DNA of 64,000 bases. Source: Algibacter miyuki. GTDB taxonomy: Bacteria > Bacteroidota > Bacteroidia > Flavobacteriales > Flavobacteriaceae. The stretch covers positions 62,001 to 126,000 of the forward strand of contig NZ_JAUFQP010000001.1 in assembly GCF_030409805.1 (NCBI RefSeq). Direction: 5' to 3'. The position numbers and the translations under genes are program-made. Shown here one piece after another: positions 18,447 through 27,694 of the stretch (positions within the stretch are counted from its first letter, which is position 1; each line of letters begins with the position of its first letter). A model generated the notes under the pieces. That model saw nothing but the letters and a program-made list of their open reading frames with translations, was not told the DNA's origin and made no database searches.

Positions 18447-20376
18447 TATAAACTTCGGAATAAAACAAAATCAACATATTTCTTATAGACTGATATTTGT
18501 TGCGATTGCTTTTTTAGGATTGTTTTCTTGTGAGCAACATCGGGGCAGTGTAGTTCAGGTTGCCGATAGTGAAAATCAGTGGCCCATGTCTGGCGGACCT
18601 GATGGAAGTTATAAAATTAAAACAGATTTAAAAGTTCCGGTGGAATGGTCTGTACGAAATAACGAAAATATCAAATGGAAGAAATCACTTCCTGCTGGAG
18701 GACAAAGTGGTATCGCTGTTTGGGATAATAAATTATTTTTCACCATTAACCCGCCTTTAGATACGGCTCCTTTTTCTGAATTGGAAAGCAATTATAAAGA
18801 CGGTAAATCGAATTATGATATTGTTTATGCTGAAGCAATAAATCGTTTAAGAAAAGAAGGAGCGCCTGCTTTTGAAAAGGTTTTCAACCGGAAAAATACA
18901 GCGCATAATCTTTTCGGAGCTTTTTTGTTTTCAAATGAAAATTATCAAAAACTATCTTCTGAAAAAAAGAAAGCTAATTATAATCGATTACTGAGTAGGA
19001 GTAAAGAAGGCCAGCTATTTTCCGAAGCAAATAAAAAACTGATAGATTATGTGAATTCAAAATCTGATACGGTTTTAAAGCAATATAATAAGTTTCAAGA
19101 AGCAGAGAAAGCATTAAAAACAAGGCCTGCTGGAACCGATGTTGTGTTGTATTGTATGGATGCAAATACAGGAGAAACCATTTGGACAAAACCGGTAAAA
19201 GGATTGTTGCCTAGTGATTATAATTATGCCTTTAGTGATGCGACAACGCCTTGTCCTATGACGGATGGCGAATTTGTTTGGGCCATTAACGCCAGCGGAG
19301 GTATGGCTTGTTTTTCATTAAAAGGTGAATTGGTTTGGGAACGCACTTGGATGCCTACCGTGGGAAGACCGTTTAATAAACAGTTTGACTCGGTGTTGTT
19401 TGAAGATATTATTCTTAACGTAGAACCACCATTTGAAAGTGATTCTACACGAATAAAGGATTGGAATTATCTACACGCTTTTAATAAATATACCGGAAAT
19501 CACGAATGGACGACAGAAGCAGCCATTACGCATTATAATACACCTGTAATTGGAGAAACTTTCGAAGGAAAACCAGCAATTTTAATAGCACGTGGCGGAC
19601 CTCATGGAGTTCCAGAACGCCCTGTTGGATTGAGTTTAATAAGCTTAGAGCAAAATAATGCAGGTAAAGCTTTATGGCATTGGGAACCCGAAGCGCCAAA
19701 TAAATTATCGGGTTATGGCGCCTTAAATACCCAGCATTGGGATACCGAAAAGATATCGTGGATTTATAAATGTGAAGAAAATTTAACCGTAAACTCTAAT
19801 ACAGGGGAACTAATCAATCAAAAGCCTTTAAATATTGTAGATCAATATATTTATGATGAAGCTGATAAAAAATTTCATATAAAGGAAAATGTTGTTCTTA
19901 AAAATTCAGAAAATGAATTCCATTGTAATATGGCGGTCAACGATTATACCTTTTATATGGTTATGCATAAACCTTTTATTGCACGACACAACATTGTAAC
20001 CGGGAAAAATGAACATTTAGAATTGCCTCATGAAAAAAACGCTGACGGTAGTTTTATTTGGAAAACACCACAAACTAACGATGGTTTGAATTCCAAAGGG
20101 CAATTGCACAGTAATGATACGCGTGTTTTAGGTGATGGTTTTCAGCGCTCGTTTTTAGGATCTCCAGTCATGATTAATAATTATATCTACTTTACAAATG
20201 CTGTAGGTATGGTGTATGTTATTGATGCGAATGCTGAGCGTTTTGATGAAACGGCTTTAGTAGCAGTAAACGATTTAGGTGAAAAAGGAAAAACATGGAC
20301 GGTAAATACTTTAAGTTTTGCTAACGGACATATTTATCACCGCACCTTAAAAGAGATTATTTGTATTGGGGAGTAA
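18439..20376 (+). CDS. PQQ-type beta-propeller lipoprotein with helical insertion
   Basis: A 645-residue protein with a lipoprotein signal ending at C31 (F-S-C). Propeller-blade sequences with the W-motif pattern of PQQ-binding/BamB-like repeats are seen at 47-105 (NQWPMSGGP, NIKWKKSLP) and from about 233 on (VVLYCMDANTGETIWTKPV, GGMACFSLKGELVWERTW, GMVYVIDANAERF). Residues about 108-232 interrupt the first blade with a Lys/Glu-rich, apparently helical insertion not normal for the family. The paired Cys and cofactor-binding residues of true quinoprotein dehydrogenases are not evident, so it may be a structural or sugar-binding propeller rather than an enzyme. It overlaps the FucP gene by 8 bp and completes the oxidative module. 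Confidence 0.75.
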   Translation: MISINFGIKQNQHISYRLIFVAIAFLGLFSCEQHRGSVVQVADSENQWPMSGGPDGSYKIKTDLKVPVEWSVRNNENIKWKKSLPAGGQSGIAVWDNKLFFTINPPLDTAPFSELESNYKDGKSNYDIVYAEAINRLRKEGAPAFEKVFNRKNTAHNLFGAFLFSNENYQKLSSEKKKANYNRLLSRSKEGQLFSEANKKLIDYVNSKSDTVLKQYNKFQEAEKALKTRPAGTDVVLYCMDANTGETIWTKPVKGLLPSDYNYAFSDATTPCPMTDGEFVWAINASGGMACFSLKGELVWERTWMPTVGRPFNKQFDSVLFEDIILNVEPPFESDSTRIKDWNYLHAFNKYTGNHEWTTEAAITHYNTPVIGETFEGKPAILIARGGPHGVPERPVGLSLISLEQNNAGKALWHWEPEAPNKLSGYGALNTQHWDTEKISWIYKCEENLTVNSNTGELINQKPLNIVDQYIYDEADKKFHIKENVVLKNSENEFHCNMAVNDYTFYMVMHKPFIARHNIVTGKNEHLELPHEKNADGSFIWKTPQTNDGLNSKGQLHSNDTRVLGDGFQRSFLGSPVMINNYIYFTNAVGMVYVIDANAERFDETALVAVNDLGEKGKTWTVNTLSFANGHIYHRTLKEIICIGE

Positions 20377-20448
20377 GATGTGCTTTTCAAAAGCAAGAGT
20401 TTGGAATAAATTGAAATGATAAGTATCTTAATAGTAAACAAAAGTAGA

Positions 20449-21024
20449 TTAACTTAATTCTTTTTTTAAGAGATTTAGAAAGAAGAGGTACAAGTTATCT
20501 TTTTCAAAACCTTTACGTATTTTTTTAAAAGCGATACTCATTTGCGATTCTACAGTTTTTATAGAAACCCCCATGATTTCAGCTATTTCATAATATTTGA
20601 GTCCGTTAATTTTATTCATTTCAAGAGTTTGTCTGCACTTTGGAGGTAGGGTTTCAATAATTTGGTTCATTTTTTCAACCCGTTTTTCTAGTGATTCACT
20701 ATCTTCTTCTATTCTGTCTCTTAATGCTTTTTCATAAACAACATTCAGTAATTTATGACGTCTTTTATCGGTATTAATACTATCAATAAACCTGTTGTAA
20801 GTAATAGTATATAGGTAGTTTTTTGGCGATTTGCACTCGTGTAATTTTTCTTTAGCATTCCATAAATCAATAAAAGCTTGCTGTACAATATCTTCTGACC
20901 TCATTTTATCATGGGTGTAGGTAACCATGTAAGCTACTAACCTGTCGTAATATAAATCAAAAAGAACCTTAAAGGCGTTTTTATCACCATTTTTTATGGC
21001 TATAGTGGCTTCAAGTTCATTCAT
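20449..21024 (-). CDS. ECF RNA polymerase sigma factor (FecI-type), cassette 1
   Basis: A 191-residue sigma factor. Region 2 spans about 20-90 (LFDLYYDRLVAYMVTYTHD, SEDIVQQAFIDLWNAKE, SPKNYLYTITYNRFID) and region 4 about 125-180 (LPPKCRQTLEMNKINGLKYYEIAEIMGVSIKTVESQMSIAFKKIR). It faces away from the fecR gene at 21376, the normal arrangement for a sigma factor released by a FecR anti-sigma when the STN domain of the cognate SusC senses substrate. By eye about five residues in six are identical to the second sigma factor at 29452, so their promoter preferences probably overlap. Confidence 0.95.
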   Translation of the reverse strand: MNELEATIAIKNGDKNAFKVLFDLYYDRLVAYMVTYTHDKMRSEDIVQQAFIDLWNAKEKLHECKSPKNYLYTITYNRFIDSINTDKRRHKLLNVVYEKALRDRIEEDSESLEKRVEKMNQIIETLPPKCRQTLEMNKINGLKYYEIAEIMGVSIKTVESQMSIAFKKIRKGFEKDNLYLFFLNLLKKELS

Positions 21025-21088
21025 ACATTAACCTTTACAATATTTAAATAGACGAGAGGATTTGTAAGTGTTTGGTGTCATTCTTGAA

Positions 21089-21119
21089 CAATAGTATAAA
21101 CAAAAGATTAAATATGCAA
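21089..21119 (-). promoter_or_regulatory. Probable promoter of the cassette 1 sigma gene
   Basis: Read on the minus strand, TTG (21119-21117), 20 bp, then TACTATTG (21096-21089), one base from the Bacteroidota -7 consensus TAnnTTTG. The whole block is repeated almost unchanged in the cassette 2 spacer. Initiation would be about 60 bp before the sigma start codon. Confidence 0.5.
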
Positions 21120-21308
21120 TATTTTACTAATATAAAGTTAAAGAATAATTAGTAAATATTATTATCGTATTATAGATTGGAAGTATTTAAAAATTCTTTG
21201 TTTATTCTAAAAAAAAATGTCGTTTTAATAGAAGTAAGCATCTTTGTTTTAATTAATAATTTGGTATTGTTTTTTTTGTAAATCGTAATAATTTAATATA
21301 AAAGGTGT

Positions 21309-21356
21309 TTTTTTTTAGGGGTTTTAGATGTTTTGCAGGTAATAATTCATGTAAAC
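21309..21356 (+). promoter_or_regulatory. Candidate ECF-dependent fecR promoter, cassette 1
   Basis: A T tract, AGGGGTTTT (21317-21325), exactly 13 bp, then GTAATAAT (21339-21346) and CATGTAAAC (21348-21356). Cassette 2 has the same elements at the same spacing and the same distance (30 bp) to the TTG start. It looks like the -35/-10 pair for the FecI-type sigma factors encoded next door; assignment is by conservation and position. Confidence 0.5.
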
Positions 21357-21375
21357 ACTTAAAAGAGTAATTAAC

Positions 21376-22512
21376 TTGAAAAATATTATAACCAAATTTA
21401 TAGCAAATTCCATTGCTGAAGAGGAATTAGAGTTACTTTATGTTTGGCTTGAAAATAAGGATAATCAAAATGAGTTTGAAAGATATGTTCTAGATTATCA
21501 TGATTTAAATATGGCCATGTTGAAAAACGATGTATCTGAAGCTTATAAAAATGTAGATAAATCTATAGAGAATAAAAAACGTTCGGTTAAAATTATTTCG
21601 TTATTTAACCGGGAGTATGTTAAATATGCAGTGGCAATATTAATTATAGTTTCTTCAAGCTTTTTCTTCCTATCAAAAAAAACTTTTGTTGATAGCAATA
21701 ATGTAATTATTAGGCCTGGTACCGATAAAGCTATTTTAACACTCGCCAATGGATCTGAAATTTTTCTAGATAGTGTCACAAATTATCAAGATAAGATGAT
21801 TATTAGTGCAGGGAAAGAAATTGTATATAAACCTTCTTATAACAAAACAAGTCCAGTTGAGTATAATTATTTAACTGTACCTAGAGGAGGACAGTATCAT
21901 GTTGTATTATCTGACGGTACTCAGGTACGAATAAATTCCGAATCTCAATTAAAATACCCTGTAGCTTTTAAAGCTGATGAAACTAGACAAGTAGAACTTG
22001 TTTATGGGGAGGCTTATTTTGATGTATCGCCTAGTACTTCGTGCGGAGGAGATGCCTTTAAAGTATTTAGCCAATCACAAGTGATTGAAGTTTTGGGAAC
22101 TCAATTTAATATAAAAGCTTATAGAGATGAAACCAATCTTTATACTACGTTAATAGAGGGGGAAGTCCTTGTAAGTACAGCAAACACGGATAAAACGCTT
22201 GTCCCTAACCAGCAATCAAATCTAGATTTGACAACAAATGAGCTATTAATCACAAACGTTGATGTAAAAGGAGAAATAGCTTGGGTAAAAGGAGAGTTTC
22301 GATTACAACAAAAAACATTGAAAGAGATTATGAAAGTCTTAGCGCGTTGGTACGATATAGAGATCGTATTTAGTGATAAAGATCTTGAAGATATTCGATT
22401 TGAAGGTGTATTAAGTAAAAAACAGAATCTTGTAGAAATACTAAATAGTATTAAAAGCTTTGGCGTTATTAGAAATTTTAAAGTTAATGATAAAACAATC
22501 ACATTAGAATAA
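21376..22512 (+). CDS. FecR-family anti-sigma factor, cassette 1
   Basis: A 378-residue single-pass membrane protein. A cytoplasmic anti-sigma region (1-70) is followed by one membrane helix (about 76-96), a periplasmic FecR domain (YNYLTVPRGGQYHVVLSDGTQVRINSES, VELVYGEAYFDVSP, IEVLGTQFNIKAY; about 165-265) and a C-terminal DUF4974-like domain (LARWYDIEIVF). It should hold the sigma factor encoded at 20449 until signalled by the STN domain of the adjacent SusC. The start is a TTG; the upstream frame offers no ATG or GTG, and the same TTG aligns with the paralogue at 30408. Confidence 0.92.
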   Translation: MKNIITKFIANSIAEEELELLYVWLENKDNQNEFERYVLDYHDLNMAMLKNDVSEAYKNVDKSIENKKRSVKIISLFNREYVKYAVAILIIVSSSFFFLSKKTFVDSNNVIIRPGTDKAILTLANGSEIFLDSVTNYQDKMIISAGKEIVYKPSYNKTSPVEYNYLTVPRGGQYHVVLSDGTQVRINSESQLKYPVAFKADETRQVELVYGEAYFDVSPSTSCGGDAFKVFSQSQVIEVLGTQFNIKAYRDETNLYTTLIEGEVLVSTANTDKTLVPNQQSNLDLTTNELLITNVDVKGEIAWVKGEFRLQQKTLKEIMKVLARWYDIEIVFSDKDLEDIRFEGVLSKKQNLVEILNSIKSFGVIRNFKVNDKTITLE

Positions 22513-22685
22513 ATTATCAATGCAGTAATACCTAGAAATAATAACACTTAAAACCGTAAAATATGAAATAAAAAAACAAATAAAGTAAAAAGGGAACGAA
22601 GTTCAAACATTACCACGTGCATAAAACTCCGTCCCCAAACAAACAAATTAATCAAACATAAAGTCTAACCAATTCATACAAATTT

Positions 22686-25600
22686 ATGGAAATTAAATTA
22701 ATAAAGACCTGTTCTCTCTTTAGAAAGCAGGCATTAATGATAATTATGAGAATATTCCTCTTATTATTAAGCACCGCTGTTTTTAGCTTTAGTACAGTAA
22801 ACAGTTTAGCACAAAATAAAATTACTATTAACAGCAGCAAATTGGTCTCTGTTGATGAAGTATTTAAAATAATTATGGACCAAACAGACTATCATTTTAT
22901 GTATCCGGTAGGGATTTTTAAAGATACTCCTAAAGTCCAACTTAAAAAAGGTACTATAAAAATAAAAGATTTACTAAAACAAAGTATTGCAGCTGCACAA
23001 TTTGGTGTCGTTTTATCTGCAAACAACACGATTGTTATTAAAAAAAGAAGTGAACAACAACAAAGGCAAGTATTCGGTATTGTAAAAGATAAAGAAGGGG
23101 TACCACTACCAGGGGTTGTTGTTTTAATAAAAGGTACTAATAATGGGGTGTCTTCTAATTTTGAAGGGAAATATAAAATTACAGTACCCGATATTACCAG
23201 TGTATTGGTTTTTTCCTGTATGGGGTACGAAACAAAAGAAGTTATAGTTGATGAACAAAAAGTAATTAATATCATTTTAAATGAAGATATAAGTGATTTA
23301 GATGAGGTTTTAATTACAGGGTATCAAAAAATATCGGTAAATAGAAGTACAGGAGCAACTAGTAATGTACAGGCTGAAACTATTGAGAGAAAAGGAAACT
23401 CTAATTTGTTAGAATCTTTGGAGGGACAAGTTGCAGGATTAGGTTTTTTCTCAGACCCTACTCAAGAGGGGGTAACAAAATTTGATATAAGAGGGGTGAC
23501 TAGTTTAGTTGGAGATTCTAGGCCTTTAATTATTGTTGATGGTTTTCCTTTAGAAGCCAATATTTCTACAATTAATCCTTATGAAGTAGAATCGGTTACG
23601 TTTTTAAAAGATGCTGCTTCTACATCTATTTATGGAGCTAGAGCGGCTAATGGAGTAGTAGTAATTTTAACTAAAAGAGGTAAGTCTGGTAAATTAGATA
23701 TAAACTACAGGAGTTTTCTTACCACTTCATCAAGTCCAGATTTATCATATAGATTAAATAGAGTTAGTTCAGCTGATTTAGTTGAAATTCAAAAATTAGC
23801 TGCAGGAAGCAATCCACATACTTACGAGTGGAGATATAACAATGCTCCAAGTTCTGCATCAAGTTTTGCAGAGGCAGCATCTCTAGTATATAATACTATG
23901 GGGTTGTTAAACGAAGGAACCATTACACAAGGGGAAGCAGATGCTACGCTTGAAAACTTAAAAAATATAGACAACTTAAATCAGCTTCAAGATCATTTTT
24001 TTCAATCTAGCTTTGAGCAACAGCACAATATAAGTATTAGTGGTGGTGGAGAACGAAATACATTTAGAACCTCACTAAATTATACAACTGCTGAAACAGA
24101 TAGAGTAGGAAGCAACTCTGATAGAATAATTTTAGATGTTTTGAATAATTTTAAAATTAATGATAAGTTAGACTTTGATTTGATAGGAAATGTCGTTTTA
24201 AACAATTCAAAAAGTACACCTGTACCTGATAACTTAATTTTTGGAGGTATTAATTCTTATGAAGAAATAATTGATGAAAACGGCAACTTTTTACCTGTAA
24301 GAATTAGAGGTATAAACACTGGGCTTACCACCAGAGGTTGGTCGGCAGGAAGTAAAGAACCTTTTGAAGTAGAACGATTAATTGGGGCAGGTTTATTAGA
24401 CGAAACATACTATCCTTTAAAAGAATTAGGGGCTTATACTACAGATGTTAATGAATTATCTGTTAGACTTCAGTCAATGCTTAATATTAAATTTACAGAT
24501 GCATTATCTGGTCACGTAGCTTTTCAATACGAAGCGGGTAATGTAAAATCTAAAAAAATATCGTCATCAGAGTCTTTTGAGGTGGTAAATTTAATAAATA
24601 ACACAACACCATTAACTTATTCAGGCTCCCCTGATGAATTAAATGTACCATTAGGAGCTAGACTTACGGAAACAAGATCAAACAGAAATTCATATACTTT
24701 AAGAGGTCAGTTAGATTTTAATAAAACTTTGAGTAAACATGAAATTTCTGCTATAGCAGGAAGTGAGGTAAGAAATGTTTTTGATACACAGACAGTAGTA
24801 GATAAATTTGGGTATGATGATGCCACTTTGTTATTTGCTTCTCTTAATACAAGAGATTTAGAAGAAAGAATGACAAATGTTTATATTCCTGGAGGGAGAG
24901 TAAATAGCGGTATTCGTTTTGCAGATGATTTTAGCGAATCAACAAATAGATATTTTTCATTATATGGAAACCTTACGTATGCTTTTGATGATAAATATAT
25001 CATTTCTGGTAGTGCGCGTGTAGATCAATCTAATCTGTTTGGAACAGATCCAGAATATAGATATAAACCTTTTTGGTCTGTTGGAGGAAAGTGGAGAGTA
25101 AAAGAAGAAAGTTTCTTTGATATGCCAATGATTAACAAGTTAGATTTTAGAATGTCTTATGGAATTAATGGTAATGTTTCAAATAATTCTGGCCCCTTTA
25201 ATATCGCAAGATATATAACTGCTTCTAGAGCAGGGGGAGTTCAATCTCTATACATTTCTTCGCCAGCAATATCAGATTTAAGATGGGAAAGAACAGGTAC
25301 TACAAATTTTGGTATGGATGTTAGTTTTCTAAATGATAAAATAAATTTAGGGTTGGATTATTATATTAAAAAAACCACAGATTTATTAGCGAATGGTAAA
25401 ACGAACCCAACGCAAGGTTTTTCAACTTTAGTAAGAAACGATGCTGATATTATTAATAAAGGTATTGAAGTTGTTTTAAGCACTAAAAATATAACAACTG
25501 ACAATTTTAGTTGGTCATCATTTTTAACATTTAGATATAATAAAAATAGAGTTTCTAAATCTTACTCTGACGAGGAGCACGCTGGTAATGCAAGTGGTTT

Positions 25601-26255
25601 AAGAAATTATGAAGGAGCTCCTGCTAATACCCTTTGGTATTTTGATTGGAATGGATTAAATGAAGATGGAAATGGAACCATAAAAGCTGCTAATGGGGAA
25701 ATTATCCCTTTAAACAGTGCTTTTAGAACCGCATCATCTGTAGTTGTAGACGATTTAGTAAACGCTGGAACTGTAGAACCTATTTATACAGGGGCTATTA
25801 CAAATACATTTGCTTATAAAAATTTAAAACTTTCATTTATGTTTATTGGTAATGGTGGACATGTACTGGTAAAAGATTCTTATAATGGATTAACTGTGGG
25901 AAGATATCCTACAAATTTAACTTTAGATGCAGCAAATGCATGGAAAGAACCTGGAGATGAAAATATAACAGATGTTCCTGCAGTAAATCAACAATCTACT
26001 TATGCTAGAATTGCAATGACAAATAGTACAAAAAATGTTGTTGATGCAGATTATTTAAAATTAAGAGAAATTATCCTTACTTATGAAGTGCCAAAAGAAA
26101 TACTCAATTTTGGTGTTCAATTTAATTTGAAAGCTAATGATTTATTTTATGTAGCTAAAAACAAGGAAGGTATTGATCCTGAAAACCACGGAATAGGGAG
26201 ACGTTATTTTCCTAATAATCCAACTTATAGCTTAGGGGTTCTTTTAAATTTTTAA
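22686..26255 (+). CDS. SusC/RagA-family TonB-dependent outer-membrane transporter with STN domain, cassette 1
   Basis: A 1189-residue importer. After a long basic leader and signal peptide (cleavage near LAQ, residue 43) come an STN signalling domain (about 52-118, SVDEVFKIIMDQTDYHFMY), a carboxypeptidase-regulatory-like beta-sandwich (about 128-200), a TonB-box region (DEVLITGYQ, 206-214), the plug (about 220-335 with FDIRGVTSLVG, VESVTFLKDAASTSIYGARAANGVV) and a 22-strand-type barrel. STN places it under the sigma/FecR pair just upstream. It pairs with the SusD gene 19 bp downstream. The DNA around its start is nearly the same as at the second susC. The companion TlpA-like gene suggests a peptide-like or redox-active cargo, but the substrate is unknown. 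Confidence 0.95.
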   Translation: MEIKLIKTCSLFRKQALMIIMRIFLLLLSTAVFSFSTVNSLAQNKITINSSKLVSVDEVFKIIMDQTDYHFMYPVGIFKDTPKVQLKKGTIKIKDLLKQSIAAAQFGVVLSANNTIVIKKRSEQQQRQVFGIVKDKEGVPLPGVVVLIKGTNNGVSSNFEGKYKITVPDITSVLVFSCMGYETKEVIVDEQKVINIILNEDISDLDEVLITGYQKISVNRSTGATSNVQAETIERKGNSNLLESLEGQVAGLGFFSDPTQEGVTKFDIRGVTSLVGDSRPLIIVDGFPLEANISTINPYEVESVTFLKDAASTSIYGARAANGVVVILTKRGKSGKLDINYRSFLTTSSSPDLSYRLNRVSSADLVEIQKLAAGSNPHTYEWRYNNAPSSASSFAEAASLVYNTMGLLNEGTITQGEADATLENLKNIDNLNQLQDHFFQSSFEQQHNISISGGGERNTFRTSLNYTTAETDRVGSNSDRIILDVLNNFKINDKLDFDLIGNVVLNNSKSTPVPDNLIFGGINSYEEIIDENGNFLPVRIRGINTGLTTRGWSAGSKEPFEVERLIGAGLLDETYYPLKELGAYTTDVNELSVRLQSMLNIKFTDALSGHVAFQYEAGNVKSKKISSSESFEVVNLINNTTPLTYSGSPDELNVPLGARLTETRSNRNSYTLRGQLDFNKTLSKHEISAIAGSEVRNVFDTQTVVDKFGYDDATLLFASLNTRDLEERMTNVYIPGGRVNSGIRFADDFSESTNRYFSLYGNLTYAFDDKYIISGSARVDQSNLFGTDPEYRYKPFWSVGGKWRVKEESFFDMPMINKLDFRMSYGINGNVSNNSGPFNIARYITASRAGGVQSLYISSPAISDLRWERTGTTNFGMDVSFLNDKINLGLDYYIKKTTDLLANGKTNPTQGFSTLVRNDADIINKGIEVVLSTKNITTDNFSWSSFLTFRYNKNRVSKSYSDEEHAGNASGLRNYEGAPANTLWYFDWNGLNEDGNGTIKAANGEIIPLNSAFRTASSVVVDDLVNAGTVEPIYTGAITNTFAYKNLKLSFMFIGNGGHVLVKDSYNGLTVGRYPTNLTLDAANAWKEPGDENITDVPAVNQQSTYARIAMTNSTKNVVDADYLKLREIILTYEVPKEILNFGVQFNLKANDLFYVAKNKEGIDPENHGIGRRYFPNNPTYSLGVLLNF

Positions 26256-26274
26256 TTAACTAAAATAACATAAA

Positions 26275-27678
26275 ATGAAATCAATAAATATTTTATTCAC
26301 ACTATTGTTAACCATAACATTTATAAGTTGTGATGACTATCTGGATGTAGAGCCTAAGGGGCTTGCAGTTCCAGTAAGCATAAAGGAATTTGACTTACTA
26401 TTAAACGGTGGTACTTCAATTTTAAATACGACCTCAAATGCGAATGCCTTGTTTTTTACTGCAGATGATTTCGAATCTACAGAAGATGATTTGGGTGATT
26501 TAGACAACCCTAATAATGTTGCGTTAAAGCTATATTCTTGGGATACTGACTTATTTGAAGATGAAGTTGGTAATGGGAGCTGGAACCTTCCATATCAAAA
26601 TATATATACCTACAATGTAGTTATCAATTCAACAGATGAAGCTTTAACAGCTACTAACTATATAGAAGAAGATAGAAACATTATAAAAGCAGAAGCAAAA
26701 GTAGGGAGAGCTTATGAATATTGGTTATTGATAAATACATTTGCTAAACAATATTCCGAAGCTACCGCTGCGTCAGATCCTGGCGTACCTCTTATTAAAG
26801 TTGCAAACCCTACAGGAGCTGTATCGTCTCGATCAACAGTTAAAGAAGTATACGATTTTATTATAAACGATGTTGAAGCATCTATAGAATACCTACCTGA
26901 GGTGGCTAAAAACAGACTTAGACCCTCAAAAGGTACTGGGTATGCTATGTTGGCGAGATTTTATTTATCAATGAATAATTATGAAAAAGCTTTAGAAAAT
27001 GCCAGTTTAGCGCTATTAGAAAAAGGAGAAATTGCAGATTATAATATAAACTTTCCTTTTGGGGGTGCCTATGAAACTGAGCAGTATATATTAAGGGTTT
27101 TTGATAATAGTCCAGGACATAAATCTGGTTACTTAAGTCCAGATTTAGCCAACTCATTTCATCCTGAAGATCTTCGCTTTACAGAATTACTAGGAAATTG
27201 TGAATCTGTATTTACACCAGGTGTAGGTTGGGAAGTTATATGTGGTGATCATTATCGAAATAATTCAGTAATATTTTATATTAACCATGCGGTATCTGTT
27301 CCAGAAATGTATTTAATACGTGCGGAGTGCAATGCTAGAAGTGGTAACATTGCAGATGTTGTTTCAGATTTAAACGCTTTAAGAGTTAAAAGATTTCCTA
27401 CCGGAACATATACAGACCTTACTTTAGGTGATTTTTCAAGCAACGAAGAAGCTTTAAATTTTGCTTTAGAGGAAAGAAGAAGAGAGCTATTTATGACAGG
27501 TATGAGATTGTTTGATTTAAAACGTTTAAACCTTGATCCAAGTACTGCTAAAACAGTAATACATACAGTTGTTGGTGTTGATTATGTTATGCCTCCAGGA
27601 GCTAATAATTTGGTATTACCAATTCCTAGTCAAATATTAAGTCTGTCTTCAGGGGTAGCTCAAAACCCTAGAGACTAA
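26275..27678 (+). CDS. SusD/RagB-family outer-membrane lipoprotein, cassette 1
   Basis: A 467-residue surface lipoprotein that caps the SusC channel and binds the substrate. The signal ends at C19 (F-I-S-C), followed by the classic DDYLDVEPKG. TPR-like helical regions include KAEAKVGRAYEYWLLINTF (about 133-151), and the C-terminal RagB part has PEMYLIRAECNARSGN and ALEERRRELFMTGMRLFDLKRL. It lies 19 bp after its susC and 16 bp before the TlpA-like gene. The organisation resembles RagAB, a known oligopeptide importer. Confidence 0.94.
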   Translation: MKSINILFTLLLTITFISCDDYLDVEPKGLAVPVSIKEFDLLLNGGTSILNTTSNANALFFTADDFESTEDDLGDLDNPNNVALKLYSWDTDLFEDEVGNGSWNLPYQNIYTYNVVINSTDEALTATNYIEEDRNIIKAEAKVGRAYEYWLLINTFAKQYSEATAASDPGVPLIKVANPTGAVSSRSTVKEVYDFIINDVEASIEYLPEVAKNRLRPSKGTGYAMLARFYLSMNNYEKALENASLALLEKGEIADYNINFPFGGAYETEQYILRVFDNSPGHKSGYLSPDLANSFHPEDLRFTELLGNCESVFTPGVGWEVICGDHYRNNSVIFYINHAVSVPEMYLIRAECNARSGNIADVVSDLNALRVKRFPTGTYTDLTLGDFSSNEEALNFALEERRRELFMTGMRLFDLKRLNLDPSTAKTVIHTVVGVDYVMPPGANNLVLPIPSQILSLSSGVAQNPRD

Positions 27679-27694
27679 CACATAAACTATAAAA

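Larger units (their letters stand above)
21025..21375. other. Divergent sigma-fecR spacer, cassette 1
   Basis: A 351-bp AT-rich control region shared in layout with the spacer of cassette 2. Three blocks are conserved: 21087-21120 (sigma promoter), 21164-21188 (ATCGTATTATAGATTG.., function unknown, 75 bp from the first block in both copies), and 21309-21356 (probable sigma-dependent fecR promoter). No gene is seen in it. Confidence 0.7.

Noticed and set aside
21349-21354. ATG directly followed by TAA, 21 nt before the TTG start of fecR in both cassettes (also 30381-30386), considered as a start-stop regulatory element
   Set aside because: The position is near the expected transcription start of the candidate sigma-dependent promoter, so conservation is better explained by the promoter than by translation.
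22600-22640. Imperfect inverted repeat (GGGAACGAAGTT / AACTCCGTCCCC) upstream of the first susC gene
   Set aside because: Two mismatches, a long loop and no counterpart before the second susC gene; not enough to call an attenuator or riboswitch.
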